Below, piece after piece: positions 45,214 to 57,095 of a DNA stretch of 64,000 nucleotides. The position numbers and the translations under genes were made by a program. The notes beneath the pieces are model-generated. The model ran no database searches. It worked only from the letters and a program-made list of their open reading frames with translations, and had not been told where the DNA came from. Origin of the DNA: Streptococcus parasanguinis (lineage in GTDB: Bacteria > Bacillota > Bacilli > Lactobacillales > Streptococcaceae); NCBI RefSeq assembly GCF_023109675.1, contig NZ_JALDUR010000007.1, forward strand, positions 1-64,000, in the 5' to 3' direction. How positions within the stretch are numbered: position 1 is the first letter of the stretch; each line of letters starts with the position of its first letter.

Positions 45214-45816
45214 TCAATTTATTTCGTAAAATGCATTTTCTAAAATAGCATCCCATGACTTCTCTAGTCCTTCCCTGGTTACAGAAGAAAAGACAATAAA
45301 GGTGTCAGCTGGATCAAAATCGAGCTTTTTCTTGATGATCGATTCATGTTTATTCCATTTTCCACGCGGAATCTTATCTGCCTTAGTTGCTACCAAGATT
45401 ACTGGGATTTCGTAGTATTTTAAGAACTCATACATTTGGACATCATCTGCTGAAGGTTCATGACGAAAATCGACTAGGCTAACGACTGCTTTTAAGTTCT
45501 CCCGGCTAGTGAGGTATTCTTCGATCATCCGCCCCCACTTCTCGCGCTCTTTTTTCGAGACTCGTGCATAGCCATAACCAGGTACGTCTACCAACCGGAG
45601 TTTATCATCGATATTGAAGAAATTGAGCAATTGGGTTTTTCCTGGTTTCCCAGATGTTCTGGCCAGGTTCTTTCGATTTAAGAGAGTATTAATAAAAGAA
45701 GACTTGCCGACATTGGATCGACCGGCAAGTGCAACTTCTGGAATCTCATCTTGAGGATAATGACTCTTATTTGCAGCGCTTAAGAGGATATCCGCATTAT
45801 GTGTATTAATTTCCAT
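45214..45816 (-). CDS. engB: ribosome biogenesis GTPase EngB/YsxC
   Basis: A 200-residue TrmE-Era-EngA-EngB-Septin-family GTPase. G1 GRSNVGKSS (about 32-40), G3 DVPGYGYA (about 77-84) and G4 TKADK (about 144-148) are present. It takes part in late 50S assembly and is essential in many Gram-positives. It follows clpX by 11 bp; the dfr - small membrane protein - clpX - engB order is conserved in streptococci. Confidence 0.95.
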   Translation of the reverse strand: MEINTHNADILLSAANKSHYPQDEIPEVALAGRSNVGKSSFINTLLNRKNLARTSGKPGKTQLLNFFNIDDKLRLVDVPGYGYARVSKKEREKWGRMIEEYLTSRENLKAVVSLVDFRHEPSADDVQMYEFLKYYEIPVILVATKADKIPRGKWNKHESIIKKKLDFDPADTFIVFSSVTREGLEKSWDAILENAFYEIN

Positions 45817-45827
45817 ATTTTATCTTT

Positions 45828-47060
45828 CTAGGCTGTTTCGAGAATTGGTTTTTCAGTTCCGTCTACAGCTTCTTTTGTAATTCGAACAAGTTTGACATCT
45901 TCTTGACTTGGAATTTCAAACATGACATCCATCATGGTTTCTTCGATAATCGAACGAAGTCCACGAGCTCCTGTTTTTCTTTCGATAGCCTTATTAGCAA
46001 TCTCTTGAAGGGCTTCATCATCGAATTCCAATTCAACGTTATCATAAGAGAGCAAGGTTTGGTATTGTTTTACCAAGGCATTGCGTGGCTCTTTTAGAAT
46101 ACGGACAAGGTCGTCAACTGTCAATTGCTCAAGGGCCGCAAAGACTGGAAGACGTCCGATCAATTCTGGGATAATCCCGAATTTTTGAATATCTTCTGCC
46201 ACGATTTCTTGCATGTAAGAGCTTGATTCATCAATAGCTTTATTGTTCTTACCGAAACCGATGACTTTTTCACCGAGACGTTGCTTAACAATTTCTTCGA
46301 TCCCATCAAAAGCTCCACCTACGATGAAGAGAATATTTTTGGTATCCACTTGAATCATCTCTTGTTGTGGGTGTTTGCGTCCCCCTTGAGGTGGGACACT
46401 AGCGACGGTTCCTTCGATGATCTTCAAGAGAGCTTGTTGCACTCCTTCACCAGAAACGTCACGTGTGATAGAGACATTTTCACTTTTCTTAGCGATCTTA
46501 TCGATTTCATCGACATAGATAATGCCTCGTTCAGCACGTTCGATATTGAAATCAGCTGCCTGAAGAAGTTTCAAGAGAATGTTTTCAACGTCTTCTCCCA
46601 CATAACCAGCTTCTGTCAAGGCTGTTGCATCTGCAATGGCAAATGGGACATTCAAGCTACGTGCTAAGGTTTGGGCCAAGAAAGTCTTACCTGAACCAGT
46701 AGGGCCGATCATGAGGATGTTTGATTTTTGCAATTCAACATCTGTCTCGTCTTCACGCGTATCGTGGAAGTTGATGCGTTTGTAGTGGTTGTATACCGCT
46801 ACAGCAAGGGCACGTTTGGCACGATCTTGACCGATGACATAGTGGTTCAAGATATTGAGCAATTCGATTGGTTTTGGAACTTCACTAAGGTCTGCAAGAA
46901 CCTCTTCTGCTAGCTCCTCGCGGATAATTTCTTGTGCTAACTCGACACATTCATTACAGATAAACGCATTGTTTCCTGCAATGATTTTTTGGACTTCATC
47001 TTGACTCTTTCCGCAAAATGAACAATAAACCATCATATCATTATTTTGATTCGTTGGCAT
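45828..47060 (-). CDS. clpX: ATP-dependent Clp protease ATP-binding subunit ClpX
   Basis: A 410-residue AAA+ unfoldase that feeds ClpP. N-terminal zinc-binding domain with [11 protein letters not shown] and CNECVEL (about 12-45). Walker A GPTGSGKT (about 115-122), Walker [10 protein letters not shown], the pore loop [11 protein letters not shown] loop KVIGFGKNN that docks ClpP, and RLP of the arginine-finger region GRLPVFA. The length is typical. In the operon with engB. Confidence 0.97.
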   Translation of the reverse strand: MPTNQNNDMMVYCSFCGKSQDEVQKIIAGNNAFICNECVELAQEIIREELAEEVLADLSEVPKPIELLNILNHYVIGQDRAKRALAVAVYNHYKRINFHDTREDETDVELQKSNILMIGPTGSGKTFLAQTLARSLNVPFAIADATALTEAGYVGEDVENILLKLLQAADFNIERAERGIIYVDEIDKIAKKSENVSITRDVSGEGVQQALLKIIEGTVASVPPQGGRKHPQQEMIQVDTKNILFIVGGAFDGIEEIVKQRLGEKVIGFGKNNKAIDESSSYMQEIVAEDIQKFGIIPELIGRLPVFAALEQLTVDDLVRILKEPRNALVKQYQTLLSYDNVELEFDDEALQEIANKAIERKTGARGLRSIIEETMMDVMFEIPSQEDVKLVRITKEAVDGTEKPILETA

Positions 47061-47098
47061 GTATTTCCTCTTTCTGTCATTTTCTGTTTCTATTTAGT

Positions 47099-47269
47099 TT
47101 AAAATAAGGTCATGTAAAAGGCGTGAATAGAATTCACAAGATTGGTAAAAGCATTTAGTAAGAATAAAATAGCGAGGCCAAACCGTTTTTTACGAAAGGT
47201 TTGTAAGGCGCAAATCAAACAGATGACACATAGGACAGCTGTAAAAAAACCAAAGACACTTCGCTCCAT
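47099..47269 (-). CDS. small membrane protein between dfr and clpX
   Basis: A 56-residue frame whose ATG (47269) shares a base with the dfr stop codon (TAATG), a strong sign of coupling. Sequence start MERSVFGFFTAVLCVICLIC, then a basic turn (QTFRKKRFG) and a second hydrophobic stretch (LAILFLLNAF): a two-segment hairpin with a positive inside loop. It ends about 38 bp before clpX. A like-sized hypothetical is remembered at the same place in other streptococci. Function unknown. Confidence 0.75.
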   Translation of the reverse strand: MERSVFGFFTAVLCVICLICALQTFRKKRFGLAILFLLNAFTNLVNSIHAFYMTLF

Positions 47270-47778
47270 TAGTCTAAATCCTTTCTCTTATAATAGTTGA
47301 CCGTAAAATCATATGGGTTCTTCTCATCTTTTGGATGATGGACTTGACGGACTCTTTCATAGCGGTTCTCTTCAAATCTCGGTGCCAATGTATCGCCATC
47401 AATATCCGCATGAATCATGGTCTGGATCAATTCTTCTAACTGGTCAGAGAAGAGCTTTAAAATCTGACTGCCTCCAATAATGTAAAGATTCTTCTCTTGG
47501 TTCTGATACCACTCCAAGACTTCTTCTTTGCTGTGCATGACAAGTACAGCGTCATTTTCAGGATCGTAGGCTTGATCTTGCGTTAAGATAATACTAGTCC
47601 GACCTGGTAGAACCCGTTTTTTCATACCATCAAAGGTCACTCTTCCCATGAGAATGGCTTGCCCCATGGTTGTTTCTTTGAAATGCTGAAGCTCAGCTGG
47701 CAGATGCCAAGGCATGACTTGGTCCTTTCCAATAATGCCATTTTCAGTCTGAGCCCAGATACCAATTATCTTTTTCAT
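47269..47778 (-). CDS. folA: dihydrofolate reductase
   Basis: A 169-residue enzyme reducing dihydrofolate to tetrahydrofolate. Landmarks: IWAQTENGIIGKDQVMPWHLPAEL (substrate/NADPH loop, split here), GQAILMGRVTFDG and LYIIGGSQI with Ile at the site where Leu gives trimethoprim resistance in pneumococcus (Ile100-equivalent), so a susceptible allele is suggested at this position. C-terminal KNPYDFTVNYYKR is typical. First gene of the run to engB. It partners with thyA at 56-57 kb in thymidylate synthesis. Confidence 0.95.
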   Translation of the reverse strand: MKKIIGIWAQTENGIIGKDQVMPWHLPAELQHFKETTMGQAILMGRVTFDGMKKRVLPGRTSIILTQDQAYDPENDAVLVMHSKEEVLEWYQNQEKNLYIIGGSQILKLFSDQLEELIQTMIHADIDGDTLAPRFEENRYERVRQVHHPKDEKNPYDFTVNYYKRKDLD

Positions 47779-47879
47779 TCTCTCATCCTTTACACTGATA
47801 CTTCTATTTTATCAAATTTTCTTATAAAAGACTGATTTCAACTATCTAGTTTGGAGGATATTTTTTCAAATACAAACAG

Positions 47880-47911
47880 AAAAAACCGCGAGATTTTCGC
47901 GGTTTTTTTTT
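47880..47911. terminator. terminator after the CshA-like adhesin gene
   Basis: AAAAAACCGCGA / TCGCGGTTTTTT inverted repeat with a 6-base loop and T runs on both sides, 15 bp after the adhesin stop codon. The stem can work in both directions. Confidence 0.85.
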
Positions 47912-47925
47912 AGCCACAAGTTAGC

Positions 47926-50900
47926 TTAGTCTTCTTTTTTGCGTTTTGCAAATCCAAATAATGACAGACCTGCTAAAGCGCTAAAGATTGCAAGACCAGC
48001 AGTAGAAGATTCTTTTGTTCCTGTGTTTGGAAGTTGTGCAGTAGGATTTTGTGGATCGATATACTTCACTTCTTCTTTCGTTTCTGGAACAACAGGAATC
48101 GTTGGTTCTTCTGGTTTTGGTTGTGGAGTAGGTTGTGGTTGTGGTTCTGGTGTTGGTTGCGGTTGGGGAGTAGGCTGTGGCTGTGGCTCTGGTGTCGGAG
48201 TTGGATCCGGCATTGGAGTTGGTGTCACAGTCTTCTTGTAGATATGTTGAATGTTTCCATCTTTATCTACAACAGTCTTCACGAAGTCATAACCTGGGAT
48301 ATCTTTCTTCGGTTGTTCCCCATCTTCTGTTGGGTTACCTGGGATTGGGTCCCCATTTTCGTCTACATATGAAGTTGTAACTTTTTCATAGACGTGTTCA
48401 GTATCACCATTAGGCAATTTCTTCGTTTCCACAAAGCGGTAACCTGGAATTTCAGCTTTTGGCTCTTCTCCATCAACTGCAGGATATCCTGGGATTTCCT
48501 TACCTTCTTTATCAACAAACTTAGTGATTGGAAGGACAGTTGGTGTGTAAGTTGCAGAAGCTTTTGTTCCGTTCACATCTTCACGAACCACTGTTACAGC
48601 TGGTGCTGTTCCAGTGAATTGAGGTTCTGGTGTGAAGGTTACAGTTCCATCTGCTGCTACTGTGTATGTACCAACACCTGGAATTGTCTTCGTAGTTGAA
48701 CCATCTTCAAAGGTTGCTGGAACTCCGTCATTCATTGGTACACGGCTATCGCCTTCTGTGAAGGTTGGTTTGCCTGTTTGAGTGGCACCCTTCTTACCAA
48801 TTGAAGTAGCTGGTTCTGCAGTTGGTGTAACTGGTGTTACAGTTGGTGTGTAAGTAGCGGTAATTGGTGTACCGTTCTTATCAACACGTTTCACTGTTAC
48901 GCCTGTACCGGTTCCTGTGAATGATTTTTCTGGTACGAAGGTTACGGTTCCGTCTGGAGAAACGGTGTAAGTTCCTTCACCTGGAATAACTTTAGTAGTT
49001 GATCCATCTTCAAAGGTTGCAGGTACATCATCATCCATTGGCACACTTGGGTTACCAGGCGTGAAGCTTGGTTTACCTGTTTGAGTTTGACCTTGGATAT
49101 CTGTTGATGTAGCAGGATCAGCTGTTGGTGTCACAGGTGTAACAGTTGGTGTGTACTTAGCTGTAACTGGTGTACCGTTCTTGTCAACACGTTTAACAGT
49201 CACGCCTGTTCCTGTTCCTGTGAATGATTTTTCTGGTACGAAGGTAACTGTTCCATCTGGAGCTACTGTGTATGTTCCTTCACCTGGAATAGTCTTAGTT
49301 GTTGAACCATCTTCAAATGTTGCTGGCACATCATCATCCATCGGTACATCTGGGTTACCTGGTGTGAATGTTGGTTTGCCTGTTTGTGTCTTACCTTGGA
49401 TGTCAGTAGATGTTGCTGGCTCAGCGGTTGGAGTTACTGGTGTTACAGTTGGTGTGTAAGTTGCAGTAACTGGAGTACCGTTCTTATCAACACGTTTCAC
49501 TGTTACGCCTGTACCTGTTCCTGTGAATGATTTTTCTGGAACAAAGGTTACGGTTCCATCCGGAGCAACTGTGTAAGTTCCTTCACCTGGAATAACTTTA
49601 GTTGTTGAGCCATCTTCAAAGGTAGCTGGTACATCATCATCCATTGGGATTGCAGGGTTACCAGGTGTAAAGCTTGGTGTACCTGTTTGAGTTTGACCTT
49701 GGATGTCAGTAGATGTTGCAGGATCAGCAGTTGGTACAACTGGAGTGATCTTCGGTGTGTAAGTTGTCTCAGCAACAGTTCCGTTTGTATCTTTACCTTG
49801 AACCTTAACTGGAACAACATCACCTGAGTATGATTTATCTGTTGGTGTGAAGGTCACAACACCTGTTTCTTTATCAACGGTGAAGGTACCGATCACATCA
49901 CCTGCTGGTGATTTCGCATCTACAGATGCTGCTGGCTGACCATTTTCGTCAAGAAGAGTAATGGTATCCTTGTCGATTGGTGCAACTGGGTCACCTTCAG
50001 TGAAGGTAACAGTTCCTGTTTGAACCACACCTTGAGGTGCTTCTGATTCAGCTGGAGTTGCTGTTGGTGTTACTGGTGTCACAGTTGGTGTGTACTTAGC
50101 AGTAACTTGAGTACCGTTCTTATCGACACGTTTAACCGTTACGCCTGTACCTTCTCCTGTGAATGATTTTTCTGGTACAAAGGTTACAGTTCCATCTGGA
50201 GCAACAGTGTAAGTTCCTTCACCTGGAATGGTCTTCGTAGTTGAGCCATCTTCAAATGTTGCAGGAGTATCATCATCCATTGGAAGATTTGGATTACCTG
50301 GTGTGAAGGTTGGTGTACCTGTTTGCGTTTGACCTTGTTTGTCAGTAGATGTTGTATCTTCTGCAGTTGGTGTAACTGGTGTTACGGTTGGTGTATAAGT
50401 TGCAGAGGCTTTAGTTCCATTCTTATCTTCACGAACAACCGTCACTGCTGGAGCAGTCCCGACGAATGATTTCTCTGGAACGAAGGTAACAGTTCCATCT
50501 GCTGCTACTGTGTAAGTACCAACACCGTCTACAGTCTTCGTAGTTGAGCCATCGTCAAATGTTGCTGGAACATCATCGTTCATTGGCACACGGCTATCGC
50601 CTTCAGTAAATTCAGGCTTACCTGTTTGAGTTTGACCTTGCTTACCAGTTGAAGTAGCATCTTCAGCTGTTGGTGTTACAGGCGTTACAGTTGGTGTGTA
50701 AGTTGCAGAGGCTTTAGTGCCATTCATATCTTCACGCACAACTGTTACCGCTGGTGCAGTTCCAACAAATGATTTTTCTGGTACAAATGTAACTGTTCCG
50801 TCTGCTGCTACTGTGTAAGTACCAACACCGTCTACAGTCTTAGTCGTTGAGCCATCGTCAAATGTTGCTGGAACATCTTCATTGATTTCTACTGTTTTCT

Positions 50901-53900
50901 CAACGCCATCAACCGTTACAGTTCCACCCTTGAATTCAGGTTTACCAGTTTGTGTAGCACCTTGAATATCTGTTGTTTCAGCTGGTGTAGCTGTTGGAGT
51001 TACTGGAACAATTTCAGGTGTGTAGGTTGTATCTACCTTGATACCGTTTGAGCTTTCAGCTTGAACCTTAACAGGCGTTACTTTACCAGTATAAGATTTG
51101 TCAGTTGGTGTGAAGGTTACTTGTCCAGTTGCTGGATCAATTGAGTAAGTACCGATTTCAGTTGTTCCATCAGCAGCATAAGCTGGTGTGCTTGATACTT
51201 CATTACCATCCTTATCCAAAAGCGTGTAGCTATTATCTTTAATCGTAATCGCTTTATCTTGACCATTAACTTGAACAGTTGCACCTTCAAAGGTTGGTGT
51301 TCCTGTTTGTGTCGCACCTTGGATATCTTTAGATGTAGCTGGATTAGCTGTTGGAACAGCTGCTACAACTGTTGGTGTGTAACTTGCATCTGAAGTGATA
51401 GTTGAAGTCTTACTGTCTGCATTGGTAATTGTTGCAGTCGCTTGGACTTTCACGCCAGTTGCAGTTCCGACGAAGTCTTTTTCAGGTGTGAAGGTTACTG
51501 CTCCTGTAGTAGGATCGATTGTATAAGTTCCTTCACCTGCTACTGTTACAGTTGTTTCATCCGTCGGTTGACCTGTTGCAGGGTCAATCAATTTCTTGCT
51601 TGTGATTTGAGCAGTCTCATCATCACTCAAAGCAAATGTAGGTGTCTCTGTTTGAGGAACATTTTGAATGTCTTCAGAAACTTTATTTGTTGGAGTAAGA
51701 GTGACTGGGTTAACCGTTGGTGTGTAAGTCGCAGATGCTTTGGTTCCATTCTTGTCTTCACGAACAACGGTTACGGCTGGTGCAGTACCAGTAAAGCTTG
51801 GTTCTGGAACAAATGTAACAGTTCCGTCTGGAGCTACTGTATAAGTACCAACGCCATCGACTGTCTTAGAAGTAGATCCATCATCGAAGGTTGCTGCAAC
51901 ATCATCGTTCATTGGTACACGGCTGTCGCCTTCAGTGAATACAGGTTTACCAGTTTGTGTAGCACCTTGGATGTCTTTTGTTTCAGCTGGTGTTGCTTCA
52001 GGTGTTACTGGCAATACTGTTGGTGTGTAGGTTGCTGAAGCTTTTGTTCCATTCTTATCTTCGCGGACAACTGTCACAGCTGGTGCAGTTCCGACAAATG
52101 ATTTTTCTGGTACAAATGTAACAGTACCGTCTGCTGCTACTGTGTAAGTACCAACACCTTCAACGGTCTTGGTTGTTGAACCATCTTCGAAAGTTGCTGG
52201 AACATTTTCATTGATGGCTACTGTCTTCTCAACGCCATCAACCGTTACAGTTCCACCCTTGAATTCAGGTTTACCTGTTTGAGTAGCACCTTGGATATCT
52301 TCTGTTTCAACTGGGGTTGCTGTTGGGGTTACTGGAACGATTTCTGGTGTGTAAGTTGTATCCACCTTGATACCGTTTGAGCTTTCAGCTTGAACCTTGG
52401 CTGGTGTGACTGCACCAGTGTATGATTTATCAGTCGGTGTGAAGGTTACTTGACCAGTTGCTGGGTCGATTGTGAAGTTACCGATCACTGTTGTACCGTC
52501 TGCCGCATAAGCTGGTGTCGTTGAAACTTCGTTACCATCTTTATCTAGCAATGTGTAGCTATTGTCTTTAATGGTAATAGCTTTATCTTCACCATTTACT
52601 TGAACAGTTGTTCCTGCAAAGGTTGGTGTACCGGTTTGAGTTGCACCTTGAACATCTTTAGAAGTTGTAGGGTTTGCTGTTGGAACAGCCGCTACAACAG
52701 TTGGTGTGTAAGTTGCATCAGATGTGATGGTTGCTGTCTTACCGTTCGCATTGGTAATCGTTGCAGTCGCTTGAACTGTCACACCAGTTGCAGTACCAAC
52801 GAAGTCTTTTTCAGGTGTGAAGGTCACCGCTCCTGTAGTTGGATCGATTGTATATGTACCTTCCCCTGCTACTGTCACCGTTGTTTCGTCAGTCGGTTGA
52901 CCAGTTGCTGGATCCACCAATTTCTTGCTAGTGATTTCAGCAGTCTTGTCGTTACTCAAATCAAATGTTGGTGTTTGAGTTTGAGGAACATTTTGAACAT
53001 CCGCAGAAACCTTGTCTGTAGGAGTCACTGTGATAGGTGTTACAGTTGGTGTGTACTTAGCGGTTGCTGTCTTAAGGTATTCATCACGGACGGTACCGTC
53101 TTTATCTCTTCCGACAGGTGCTGTTACGGATACGGTAACACCTTGAGCTGTACCTGTGAATCCTGGTTCTGGAACAAAGGTTACTTTACCAGTAGCATCG
53201 TCAATGCTGTATGTTCCTTCGCCTGCTACTGTTACAGAGGTTGCATTGGTTACTTGACCAGTCGCTGGATCCACCAATTTAGCAGGGTATTCCAAGCTTG
53301 GAGTGACAGAGATCTTTTCGCCATTAGCGTTTGTTGTCGTTGTGTTAAAGGTTGGTGTACCTGTTTGAGTCGCACCTTGGACATCTGTCGAAGTCTTATC
53401 TACCCCTTCAATATCCGTTGGTGTAACAGTTGGGATATAAAGACCATCCATGGTATTCAAAACAGTATCTACATTGGCTTCATCAGCTGGGAATTTTGTT
53501 GACCAACCAGTATCGTAGCCATTGCTGTCTGTACGACGAATAGAGATACCATCCGCTGTTCCAAGGAAGTGATCTTCAGGAATGAACTCAACATCCACAG
53601 AAGTTCCGTTTGGAGTGATCTTGTACTTCCCTTGACCAGCTACAGCATAGTAGCCATCTGCGCCAGGTGTAACGACTTGCCCTGTACGGTTATCTATCAT
53701 TTGTGGAGCTACTATTTCATCAATTTTTGCTGGCTCAGTTAGGCTATAGCCTTGCAAACCACGAGCGGTAAAGGCTACAGTTGCAGTTTGCTTCGCCCCT
53801 TGAAGACCAGTTGTTTCTTTGAATTCCCCTTTAGGTGGGTGGGTGATTTGAGTCTTGAAGTCCTCAACTTCCCCTGAAAAGGCCATTCCTGTCGGACTCT

Positions 53901-55962
53901 CGATTTGATCAGCATCCTTAGCAATTCGTAACCGTACCCCTAATTCCTTAACACTAGGATCAATATAGGTTTTACTCTTTGTAAAGCTTAACGTAGCCGT
54001 TCCATCTTGAGTAATAGTTGTTAAATCAGACCGTTCATCTTCATCGAAGGTTCCGTTTTGGTTGAAATCTATCCAACCATAGATGTTAGCTTTTGCTGCT
54101 CCACCCGTATGAGCTTCCACTGAAATGGTGTAATTACCTGGACGTGTCCGGTCCATCTTGATCAGCTCATTAGTTTTTCCTTTGAGATCATTTGGAAGTA
54201 ATTGGTCGATGCCTTCATCCGCAGTGGTCGCCTTGTCATCACCCGTCCAATCAAGGGTATTGTTTTCATCCATATCAGGACTCAAGTGACCGAGATAAGG
54301 TTGGTTCACTTTCTTACCAGTAATTCCATCTACAGTTGCGATCGAATGAATCGCCTTACCGTATGATTCAGGTGCATCTCCTTCATCAAGTGGGAAGAAT
54401 CCTAGCATAGCAGACTGTTTACCACCTGAAGCAATGTAAAGACCAATTTCAGAAGCTCCCTTTGTCATAACAAGAGGAACATCAACATCATTTGCAGAAA
54501 TATTTGGACCGAAAACTCCCGTTCCGAGACCTCCGGTTGTTAAATCAGCACTTCCAAAGTACTTCCAGGCAACCGCTTTTTTGTCTGGTCCAACTTGAGT
54601 TGATCTACGAAGTTGGTCAAGATTAGTTCTAGAGAAAATCATACCGTTTATATTGGTGGTAGAGTTTGAACCAAATAAATTGTCTGTATCTTGTGGAATG
54701 TAGGTTACATTATATCTTTTAGTCGATTTTTTCCATTCCCCTATATGTTTCCAACCTTCTCCATTGGTGGTAAACAGAACCAATTCACCAGGGTTAGCGG
54801 ACTCACCATCTGCCATGACTACAGCAGGTTTGACAGCTTTTCCACGGAAGGTAGCGGAGACTTCAAATTGAATACCAATATTCCCACCATTTAATTCTGA
54901 ACTAATAGTTGTACTCTTTGTTCCAGTATTAATTCCTTCTGATCTAATCTCAGTCCAATTATTTTGAGGCTCGGCAATAACCTTGGCTTCATGACCAGCA
55001 TTCAATTCTGCAAGTGATTTTGGATCAGTAGTCCCACTCACATAACCATTTTTAGCATTAGGATCATAGGTTGCTTTTTCTGCTTCTGTAGCTCCACGTT
55101 CTTCCATCCGTTTTTTATAGATTTCAGTCGCTTGGAAGGGTTTTAAAGACTTGACTTTGATGGTAACTACATAGCCAGGCATGATTTCCTTAGTATAGGT
55201 AGCACCAACTTGGAGTGCAAGTTTGCCGTCTGATGTAGTCGTTGTTCCTGTCCAGTTGGCTGTTTCTCCAAAGTCTAACCAAGAGATTTAACTAGCAAGG
55301 TCTGAGGCTTTTACATTTGTTGTAAAGCCAGGTTTTGCTTCTTTTGGAGTTGAAGTTGCATCTACAACGTCATCGCCAATCAAGTTTGGATCATTGGCAT
55401 CACCGAGGGCACGACGATTACGACGGCGAGAAGTGTTGGCTGTCTCTTCCGTTGTTACAGTATTATTTGCTGTTACACCTTGTCCAGCTGAAAGAGTTGG
55501 TGCTTCTTTTTTATCTGCAGATGTTGAAGCAGGTGCAGCATTATTTTCTGGCGTAGTTGCTTCTAATTTTGGTGTTGCAGCGGTTGATGTAGCTGTAGCA
55601 GTTGATGTTGCTGAAGCTGCTGTGCTTGTGCTACTTGCTTCACTAGTTGAAGCAGGTGCTGTTGATGTTGCTGCAGCAGTTGAAGTCTCTGGTGCAGTGA
55701 TTGCTGCGTTTGCATCATAAGTAGATGTCGTTGCAGCTGTTGATGTTGCTGAAGTTGCTATAGCTGTTGACGCTTCAGGCGCTTCTGATGCTGTTGCAAC
55801 TGCTGCTACACTTTCACTTGTCGTATTTGTATTTTCTTCTGCGGCTGCACTTGCTGCTGTACCAACCATAACAAGTGTTCCCAATAGTACTGAGCAAACC
55901 CCCACATTCAGTTTACGAATTGAGAATCTGCTAATACGATCATTAAATAAGTCTTTCCCCAT
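47926..55962 (-). pseudogene. CshA-like LPNTG fibrillar adhesin split by an in-frame TAA
   Basis: One continuous frame of about 2,678 codons, interrupted only by TAA at 55288-55290. Before the stop: a YSIRK-like secretion signal (FSIRKLNVGVCSVLLG) and an Ala/Thr/Ser-rich low-complexity stretch, ending RRNRRALGDANDPN and KASDLAS. After the stop the frame resumes at once with ISWLDFGETANW, a non-repeat adhesive region with a GEVED-like motif, about 15 CshA-type repeats near 100 residues each, two MucBP-like modules, a Pro/Gln wall-spanning tract, LPNTG (48019-48033), a hydrophobic helix and KRKKED. The first 224 residues could still be secreted; a downstream internal ATG (55182) has no signal peptide. 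Without read-through or a sequencing error the adhesin is not surface-displayed. Confidence 0.85.
48530..53430 (-). repeat. array of about 15 CshA-type fibril repeats
   Basis: Each repeat begins VTPTA..., carries QGxTQTGxPxF near its start, GTYTVxxDGTVTFVPE in the middle, and ends TYTPTV. About fifteen copies are countable, plus one degenerate leading copy. Three near-identical copies lie toward the C terminus (near 48.8-49.7 kb). A block of four distinct repeat types (about 51,715-53,040) is repeated in the same order at about 50,385-51,715, a tandem duplication of roughly 1.3 kb. Confidence 0.8.
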
Positions 55963-56034
55963 CTAATGGACCTCCATATTTATCTATAAATTAACATTCT
56001 TTTTAAAATTGTTTAGTTTTTACAAACCTTATCT

Positions 56035-56062
56035 ATTTTAACAAAATCCGAACGATTTTCAA
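56035..56062 (-). promoter_or_regulatory. probable promoter of the adhesin gene
   Basis: Leftward TTGAAA (56057-56062), 16-bp spacer, TAAAAT (56035-56040), about 75 bases before the ATG at 55962, with GGAGGTCC eight bases before the start. The AT-rich 200-bp region otherwise shows nothing recognisable. Confidence 0.45.
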
Positions 56063-56165
56063 AACATATTGACTCAAAAATGAGTAAAAATTTTTAGCTA
56101 AAATTGTTTTAATTCTAAAAGGATTTTACCAATTGATCAAGGTATCAAAAAACCTTGATTTATTA

Positions 56166-57005
56166 CTAAATGGCAAGATCGAACTTCAATTGTGGCTTCA
56201 CTGGATCATAATCGACCAGTTCAAAATCTTCTGGTTTGATGTCAAAGAAATTGGTTCCATCTGGTACATTCAAAACCAAGTGTGGCCGACAATCTGAAGG
56301 CTCCCGACGGAGTAACTCTTCAGCCTGTTCAAATTGATTGTCATAGATGTGAAGGTTATTAATGAAGTAAAAGAACTTCCCAACCTTCCAGCCAAAGTGC
56401 TTGGCAATCATCATCTGTAGGGCTACATATTGCATGGCATTGATATGGTGAGCTACCAACATATCATTCGAACGCTGGGTCAAGGTTGCATCTAGATAGA
56501 TCTCTCCATCCACGCGCCGCACGTCAAACATGGTCTGAAAAGCACATGGCAAGAGTCCGTCGGTCTCCTCAAAGGCATCATAATCCCAGAGGGAAATAAT
56601 ATTGCGGCGATTCCAAGGATTAGCCTCTAATTGTTTGAGGATCTTATTCGTAATGTCATGCTTTTTGACAACAGCTCCATAGCGCTGACCGATCGTCCGG
56701 CTATCTTTCACTTCCCAGTCATTCCAGTAGTGGACATTGTACTTATCTTCTAAAAGATCCAAGCTATTCGACTGATCCTGGTAGATCCAGAGCATCTCTT
56801 TGATAGCGGATTTTATAGCGATGGGACGAAGGGTTGTAATAGGGAACTCGCCTTTTGCAAGATCAAACTCCATAAAGGCTCCCGTGATGTACTTGGAGTT
56901 GGCCGTTCTACCATCCTTGTACTTAGGGCGCGCCTGCTCTGACCAGACTCCTTCTTCCATGATTTTTCGAATGTTTTCTTTAAAAATTGTATCTGCTTTT
57001 GTCAT
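56166..57005 (-). CDS. thyA: thymidylate synthase
   Basis: A 279-residue enzyme methylating dUMP with methylenetetrahydrofolate. The nucleophile is the Cys in [13 protein letters not shown] (about 150-162); [16 protein letters not shown] and NNLHIYDNQ are the usual substrate-binding segments. C-terminal ends at LKFDLAI, near-canonical. It produces dihydrofolate, recycled by the reductase at 47 kb. Its own unit, between glcK and the adhesin gene. Confidence 0.95.
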   Translation of the reverse strand: MTKADTIFKENIRKIMEEGVWSEQARPKYKDGRTANSKYITGAFMEFDLAKGEFPITTLRPIAIKSAIKEMLWIYQDQSNSLDLLEDKYNVHYWNDWEVKDSRTIGQRYGAVVKKHDITNKILKQLEANPWNRRNIISLWDYDAFEETDGLLPCAFQTMFDVRRVDGEIYLDATLTQRSNDMLVAHHINAMQYVALQMMIAKHFGWKVGKFFYFINNLHIYDNQFEQAEELLRREPSDCRPHLVLNVPDGTNFFDIKPEDFELVDYDPVKPQLKFDLAI

Positions 57006-57053
57006 ATACTCTCCTTGAATCCAGTTTTGTCTTCATTATATCACAGGAGGCAG

Positions 57054-57087
57054 AAAAAAAGGAGATCCCAGCACGAGCCAGATCTCC
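57054..57087 (-). terminator. terminator after glcK
   Basis: Stem GGAGATC(T) / (G)GATCTCC with an internal loop, followed by seven T on the - strand; it separates glcK from thyA. Confidence 0.75.
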
Positions 57088-57095
57088 ATTTCATC

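Noticed and set aside
47269-47778. Trimethoprim resistance in dihydrofolate reductase
   Set aside because: The residue matching pneumococcal position 100 is Ile, the susceptible form; other changes cannot be judged without alignment.
48530-53430. Regular DNA repeats that might suggest a CRISPR-like array
   Set aside because: The period is about 300 bp and in frame; the repeats encode protein modules. No short repeat-spacer array is present in the window.
49151-53502. Long + strand reading frames opposite the adhesin repeats (for example 51442-52038 and 52600-53502)
   Set aside because: They mirror the repeats of the real - strand gene, are full of Cys/Ser/Arg runs and lack ribosome-binding sites.
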